This document shows positions 60,001-64,000 of a stretch of DNA of 64,000 bases, one piece after another. Origin of the DNA: Limnoperna fortunei (lineage: Eukaryota; Mollusca; Bivalvia; Mytilida; Modiolidae); contig OX104117.1 in the NCBI GenBank assembly GCA_944474755.1, positions 62,053,522 through 62,117,521 of the forward strand, given 5' to 3'. Under the pieces are notes generated by a model, which was not told the DNA's origin, ran no database searches, and saw nothing but the letters and a program-made list of their open reading frames with translations. Each line of letters opens with the position of its first letter. The stretch's first letter is position 1. The translations under genes were made by a program, and so were the position numbers.

Positions 60001-62056
60001 GCGCCTTGAAAATTTTAAAACATTTGTTAGACATATTAGAATTTAAATCGATTATTGATATTGGGCTGTATGCGAATTAGAACATGGTTGGACCTTATAT
60101 TTGTCTTCATTTTATACCTGGGTATCCTTTGGTATAAAATATTGACAAATATATGGTCTGACCATGTTCTTATTCGCATAGAGTATGCTTTCAATAATCT
60201 ATTTCTTAATTATACGTAAATACAGACTTTTTAATACAGTTTTGTTCGACCCATTGACTGGTCGCCATTTTGTTGTTATGGTATTTTCATACTATTCTAA
60301 CATGATTCTTCTATAAACTTCAATATGTATAGTATGTAATGATAATAATTTTTACTAAAATTATTTTTAGTAATATGATATTAATTATATAGGACTATAC
60401 ACAAATTTTTATGCTACATAATTAACTTTTTATTGCATAAATGAGGTGAGGATGCATATAAGAACATGGAAAACTATCCACTCTGTTCAATATTAAAGGT
60501 GTAAATATTAAAACAACTATGAGGAAATGAGCTGGTTTGAGGTAATAATTTGTCCTAAAAAATTGAGTCTGTTTGTGTTATTTGTTGATCATTTTCCTGT
60601 TTTACAGACTATTACGAAAACAATTTATAAAAGCTAAATACGAAAGAGAGGAGTTTATATATCCTGACAGGCAAAGTGCATACTGCTCTGGGATTAAAGA
60701 AGGATATTTAAACAAACGAGGAAGAGATGATAAAAATTTCAAAAAACGACGATTTGTTTTAACTAGAACAGACAAAGGACATACTTTATCCTATTATATC
60801 AAAGACAAAGATGTAAGTTATGTTTTGTTATAGATTTTTTAGTGTTTTTATTGGGGAGAAATCCAGAGTACCATGTAAAAACTCCTAACATTCAGCAGGA
60901 GAACTGGCAATCCTTGTCAATTAAGGTTGGAATTTAGCATAACCTGTCTGTAGTAAGACTTGAACTCACAATATGAGTTGTTTTAAACGGGTTCAAGACA
61001 AATACACTGAAAATAATTTGTCAACAAGTATTCTTAAACTTATGATATAGTTTACACGAGTAATCACAATTCAAATTAAAAAAAGGGGCCTCGTAGGCCG
61101 AGTGGTTACGCTAGTTCATCTACTATTGATCACATGGTCTCTCAACACTTAAATTGTTGGTTAGAGTCTCACTGCGGATAGGGTGTGCTCAACTCCAATC
61201 TTAACTGAGTCCAATTGCCAGTTTACCTACCGAATGTTGGGGTTTTCTCTGGCCATGAAAAAACTGAAAAATTGCTGAAAGTGGCATTAAACAAAATTCA
61301 AACAAACAAAAAAATCAAATTAAAAATTGTTGTTTTAGAGCTTATTTAATACAAGGGTTTGAGGACAGAAATTTCAAATTTTCTAGGTTCTGAAATAAAC
61401 AACCACTAAAATAATTGATTTATCATACACAATTTTGTCCAATGAAATTGTCTGAATTTTGTTATAATGTCAAACAAATCGGTATACATTTAAGGGGGAT
61501 CAGGACAGTTAAGCTGAAAATAATTTTTCATTGAATTTTTTCTTTAAACTTGCCATATAGTTTATACAAGTAATCATAATTCAAAATAAAAAATAACGTT
61601 TATTATTAATTTTACAATGAATGTGATATCTATTTTGAGATTTTCACAAAAAGATTGATTGTGTCCTGCATCCCATAAGTAATGGAAGAAAAGTAGGAAT
61701 CTTTTAGTTAAATTTTGTCTATCAGTTTTGCTACAACTTAATATTTAACCCATTAATAATTGATATGATAGTAAAACTATTAGTCTTTTGATAATTATTT
61801 TTAATTTTATGGAATGTAAAAGTAAATGATGAAAGAAATAAATATTAATATTGCCATAAATGTAATATCTGTTTTAAGATTTTATATTTATATTTTCTTT
61901 ATTGTTTTGTAGACTACTCCAAAATGTGAAATAGATTTAGACAGTGTAAATGTTGTATTTGCAAAAGAAAAAATATCAAATTCAAATGGTCTACAAATAA
62001 CCTACTTCCTTAGTGGACAGACTCGTAGTATATTTGTTCAATCTGACGATTCAAAG
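48045..62056 (+). CDS. ADAP1: ArfGAP with dual PH domains (ADAP/centaurin-alpha), 5' five coding exons (partial)
   Basis: GTPase-activating protein for Arf6-type small GTPases that binds PI(3,4,5)P3/inositol phosphates at membranes. Exons: 48045-48126, 56946-57079, 58981-59072, 60608-60812, 61913-62056; all GT-AG and in phase, 219 codons so far. ATG at 48045 (MADRNRQTLIDLQTRPGN). The zinc finger is split over exons 1 and 2: C21-C24 and C41-C44 with the ArfGAP spacing C-x2-C-x16-C-x2-C, followed by the conserved GIHR arginine (R49). Exon 4 has KAKYEREEFIYPDRQ, the linker typical of ADAPs, then the first PH domain from about residue 132 (EGYLNKRG, FKKRRFVLT) running into exon 5 (TRSIFVQSDDSK). 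The rest of PH1 and PH2 lie beyond the right edge. ADAP2 is an equally good vertebrate counterpart. Confidence 0.95.
48683..48941 (+). mobile_element. TTAA-flanked 259-bp MITE, copy 1
   Basis: Ends GGTATCCAACCCATAATTGA and (complement) GGTATCCGGACCACAATTGA, with TTAA outside both (48679-48682, 48942-48945), as for piggyBac-type target sites. A second, inverted copy is at 54727-54979. In ADAP intron 1. Confidence 0.65.
49276..49298. repeat. C23 homopolymer in ADAP intron 1
   Basis: Uninterrupted run of 23 C between GTAGGAA and AACCTACCGG. Confidence 0.85.
49300..50980. other. ADAP intron 1, unassigned
   Basis: Mostly AT-rich. Around 50735-50820 are GGCGACTGGGCGA words resembling those of the hAT-like element at 5220-6069. 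Nothing else recognised. Confidence 0.4.
51083..51925. repeat. 30-bp minisatellite, about 28 units, open in several frames
   Basis: Unit GGAGCTTGTACTGCCATAAC plus ACATATTGAA. Because the unit is 30 bp and lacks stops, long open frames run through it on both strands (plus: repeats of EGACTAITHI; minus: repeats such as YKLLQYVLWQ, GSTSSFNMCY, VQAPSICVMA). It lies inside ADAP intron 1, and no splice or start context supports translation. Treated as non-coding. Confidence 0.9.
52478..52700. repeat. Interspersed repeat fragment
   Basis: Starts CTTCAAAGAGGGGGCATACTG, followed by GTCTGTCTGTTCGTTTGTTC, wording common in dispersed repeats of molluscs. No coding frame. Confidence 0.35.
52701..53904. 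other. ADAP intron 1, unassigned
   Basis: AT-rich intron; the 73-residue minus frame at 53106-53327 has no support. Nothing recognised. Confidence 0.4.
53905..54331 (+). mobile_element. tRNA-derived SINE, extended or interrupted
   Basis: Head with GGACCAAGTGGTTG and B-box-like GGTTCAAGTCCCA, tail half with CAGTCTTTATTGACAAGGA, CCAATAAAAACTGGATG and TTGCTGAAAGGGCATTAAA. It is about 170 bp longer than other copies, with an extra piece between about 54010 and 54170. Confidence 0.65.
54727..54979 (-). mobile_element. TTAA-flanked MITE, copy 2 (inverted)
   Basis: Starts after TTAA with GGTATCAGACCAATAATTGA and carries the same interior as 48683-48941 in complement (GATGTCCATTG, TGTTAACATTGACTCAAA). 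The right flank has decayed to ATCA. Confidence 0.6.
55356..55480. repeat. 125-bp foldback element
   Basis: Left GGATTATCAGGTTTCTCCGA and right TGGAGAAATCCGATAATCT are inverted, with AATTATGAAATTTTAA / TTAAATTTTCATAATT further in. Short MITE-like hairpin. Confidence 0.65.
56126..56193. mobile_element. 68-bp palindromic relative of the Mutator-like MITE
   Basis: Begins CATCCTCACAAGTCAG and ends CTGACTTGTGAGGATG, the same termini as the element at 43754-44225, with GTCCACATATGTCC-like centre. No matching target duplication was found. Confidence 0.7.
57080..57590. repeat. 40-41-bp minisatellite starting at the ADAP exon 2 donor
   Basis: Units of the form GATAATTTGTGTTTTGGTCA plus GGTAAATAGTGTTAATGTTTA, about 12 copies, beginning directly at the 5' splice site. 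Many units contain CAGGTAAAT or CAGGTGAAT, which resembles a splice donor. Confidence 0.9.
57591..58980. other. ADAP intron 2, unassigned part
   Basis: AT-rich; loosely repeated AGAGTTATG...GGGGAT words between about 58250 and 58520 hint at an old tandem duplication. Nothing else recognised. Confidence 0.4.
60050..60201. repeat. About 150-bp foldback element in ADAP intron 3
   Basis: Left arm TATGCGAATTAGAACATGGT...TATATTTGTC and right arm GACAAATATATGGTCTGACCA...TTCGCATA pair over about 65 bases, with an inner GGTATAAAAT/ATTTTATACC stem. Confidence 0.75.
60840..60980 (-). mobile_element. Truncated SINE in ADAP intron 4
   Basis: Contains GTTTTTATTGGGGAG, GAACTGGCAATCCTTGTCAA and AGTAAGACTTGAACTCACAA, the SINE body on the minus strand. 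It lies 28 bp after the exon 4 donor. Confidence 0.65.
61083..61314 (+). mobile_element. Full-length tRNA-derived SINE with 12-bp target duplication
   Basis: Head GGGGCCTCGTAGGCCGAGTG with GGTTACG (A-box-like) and GGTTAGAGTCT (B-box-like), tail ATTGCTGAAAGTGGCATTAA and (CAAA)n. Flanked by TCAAATTAAAAA on both sides (61071-61082, 61315-61326). Best reference copy of the family in this window; possibly the molluscan RUDI/V-SINE type. Confidence 0.8.
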
Positions 62057-62349
62057 GTAATGTTTAATAACATTTCTGTTGTTATGGTTACATGGGGGTG
62101 TTTTGAAAAATATAAAATACATTAATAAGTGCAAAACATGAATTATGGTATGGTGAGGTCAGGTTGGTGGGGAAAATAGCTTTCAACTTAGCAGACAAAA
62201 ATGCACACAAATTAAAGTTGTCTACCTGCTATTATTGAATTGTTCTCATTTCTTCAGACATAGAAAGTTTGTCCACCAAGTTTACAGTAGACAGTACCTA
62301 TTTTGTATATCAACTCCTCCTATGGTTTTCAGTCCAGTTTTTAACCATA

Positions 62350-63908
62350 CAGTACGCCCAGAGTGTATGGTCACTCAAACACTCTACACAGTGTAGAGTG
62401 TTTAACTGTGTTACACTGAAAATTTTGAGTGTAGACACTCAAAATCACCCACAAATTATCTCTACCCCAAATTGCAAAAATTAATTGTTTATTCAATTTG
62501 TTGTTAGTCACTCTTGAATTACCAACAGCCTCCATCTACATGTAGCTATAGACTGGTAAAGTCATGTCAATACGAAGAAATTTAGAACTTTAAAATTTTT
62601 AATAATTTTCGTAAATAAATCGGAACTTGCACTAGAACAGATTTTTTTAAGAACAACTTGATATACAGTAATTAAAGAAAAAGACAATATACAGTCCTTA
62701 GTTCAAGTAACAACAAATGGTATACCAGTGATGATGTGTTTTGTCCTTATTATTTCATATACATCATATCAATTCGTTTTTTGCCGGCAATACACAAATG
62801 TTAACGTTTTCTCTAGACAAGGTGCACGTGACATAAATAAATACAAAACTGTTTAACCACGTGGTCTGCAAAAAGTCAAATATACATTTACATCTTTCTT
62901 TATCGTACCAAAACTATGAAATAAAAATAGAAGTTTCATTTAAAAAACATTATCCATATACACATTAAAAATGTCAATTTTTTTTACACCGAAATTGACC
63001 CATATTAGAGATAAAAATAGATCGATTTGTGTATGTGCCAAGTAACTGTTACCGGTATAATGATGAATGCTGTTTTTATCGTTATGATTTCATTATGTTT
63101 TCACTGATATAATATGCGAATATAGTTGCGTTTGTCCAATAAATTGACAATAGGCATACACTTAAAATATTTTTCTCCCTACTCTAGACTAAAGCCAGGT
63201 GTAACATGTACATAAATACACAACTGACATGCTTAAAAACAGCGTGCTTTGCATAAAGTATAATTCCGGATAAAAACTTTACATTTAACTTCAGTATTGC
63301 CGAAATTTAAAAAAAGGAAGTTCCGTTTGAAAAAAATTCTTATTCATGCTGACCGAACTAGAAATAAATAAAAATAGGTTTCCAGGCATGCGCACTATTG
63401 CATAAATTCTCGAAGTGAAAGAAGCTGAACTGTGAATTGTACTAGCACAGCTCACTCTCAGACTTCCAGGATTGCAATAAATCAAATTGTTAACGTTGTT
63501 GAAACCACTAAAGACGTTAATTATTTATAATTAATTTTTAAATATAGATAGACATATAGATAAAGACCGACAAGTTATTTCTGCATGCGCAAAACAAAAG
63601 GAAAATCGTGAAGTTGAACTCGTTTTAATTTTGTAGTAATGAGAAAAGCAAGACATTAGTTGGTTCTTTGCTTGCAATAAACAATCGATACAATATATTT
63701 TCTACACCCTGAAAATCCGAAAAACACAGTGTCACACCGTGTTACACCCGAAAGTCGGTACATCAAGGGGATTAATTTTAAGGTGGTGATAGATAACAAC
63801 ACTCTGAAACACTGTGATTCTCAGAGAAAATTTCTGTGATACACCATGTAACACCGAGAAATTTCTCTAATTTGAGTGTTTGAATGACCACACACTCTGG
63901 GCATACTG
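62350..63908 (-). mobile_element. TA-flanked 1.56-kb long-terminal-inverted-repeat element, copy 2
   Basis: CAGTACGCCCAGAGTGT at the left and its complement with one change (GGGCATACTG) at the right, TA outside both (62348-62349, 63909-63910). The interior matches the 6460-8041 copy in complement along its whole length, including AAGCACACGG/CGTGCTTTG, CACGTG and TCTAGAG regions. No transposase. In the ADAP intron after exon 5. Confidence 0.8.
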
Positions 63909-64000
63909 TATCCTTGAAATTTTACATAAAGATTGCACATTGATGAAGTTGCGCAATAAAGGAAATAAATTTATGGTAATGTAGTATTATTACTGAATAG

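Overview
The window looks like nuclear DNA of an animal, most likely a bivalve mollusc. It is AT-rich, its genes are split by many GT-AG introns, and it carries tRNA-derived SINEs of a type seen in molluscan genomes. Species cannot be read from the sequence; no cellular-organelle or bacterial signature was seen.

Layout. (1) 1-13046, minus strand: the first six coding exons of an ANKHD1/Mask-type ankyrin-repeat KH-domain gene, with a 7.9-kb first intron packed with mobile elements. (2) 13.0-22 kb: intergenic DNA with a 310-bp pentanucleotide array, a foldback element, a 941-bp inverted-repeat element, a decayed Ty3/gypsy retrotransposon and several MITEs/SINEs. (3) 22.4-40.4 kb: a tandem segmental duplication carrying two intact, seven-exon, minus-strand genes for a secreted, mostly helical, cysteine-containing protein (296 codons each) that I do not recognise, plus the 3' end of a third, truncated copy. 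Each duplicated unit also holds a SINE and a dead Tc1-like transposon upstream of the gene and ends in a 41-bp minisatellite. (4) 41-47.6 kb: a nested pile of non-LTR retrotransposon remnants and a Mutator-like MITE. (5) 48045-64000, plus strand: the first five coding exons of an ADAP/centaurin-alpha ArfGAP with its zinc finger and most of the first PH domain; the rest lies beyond the right edge.

ANKHD1 and ADAP are conserved housekeeping/signalling genes and serve as anchors. The paralogous secreted-protein cluster between them is the most likely undescribed biology. All exon models were made by eye from reading frame, splice dinucleotides and intron phase; every junction given keeps frame. 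Most other open frames are repeats or chance.
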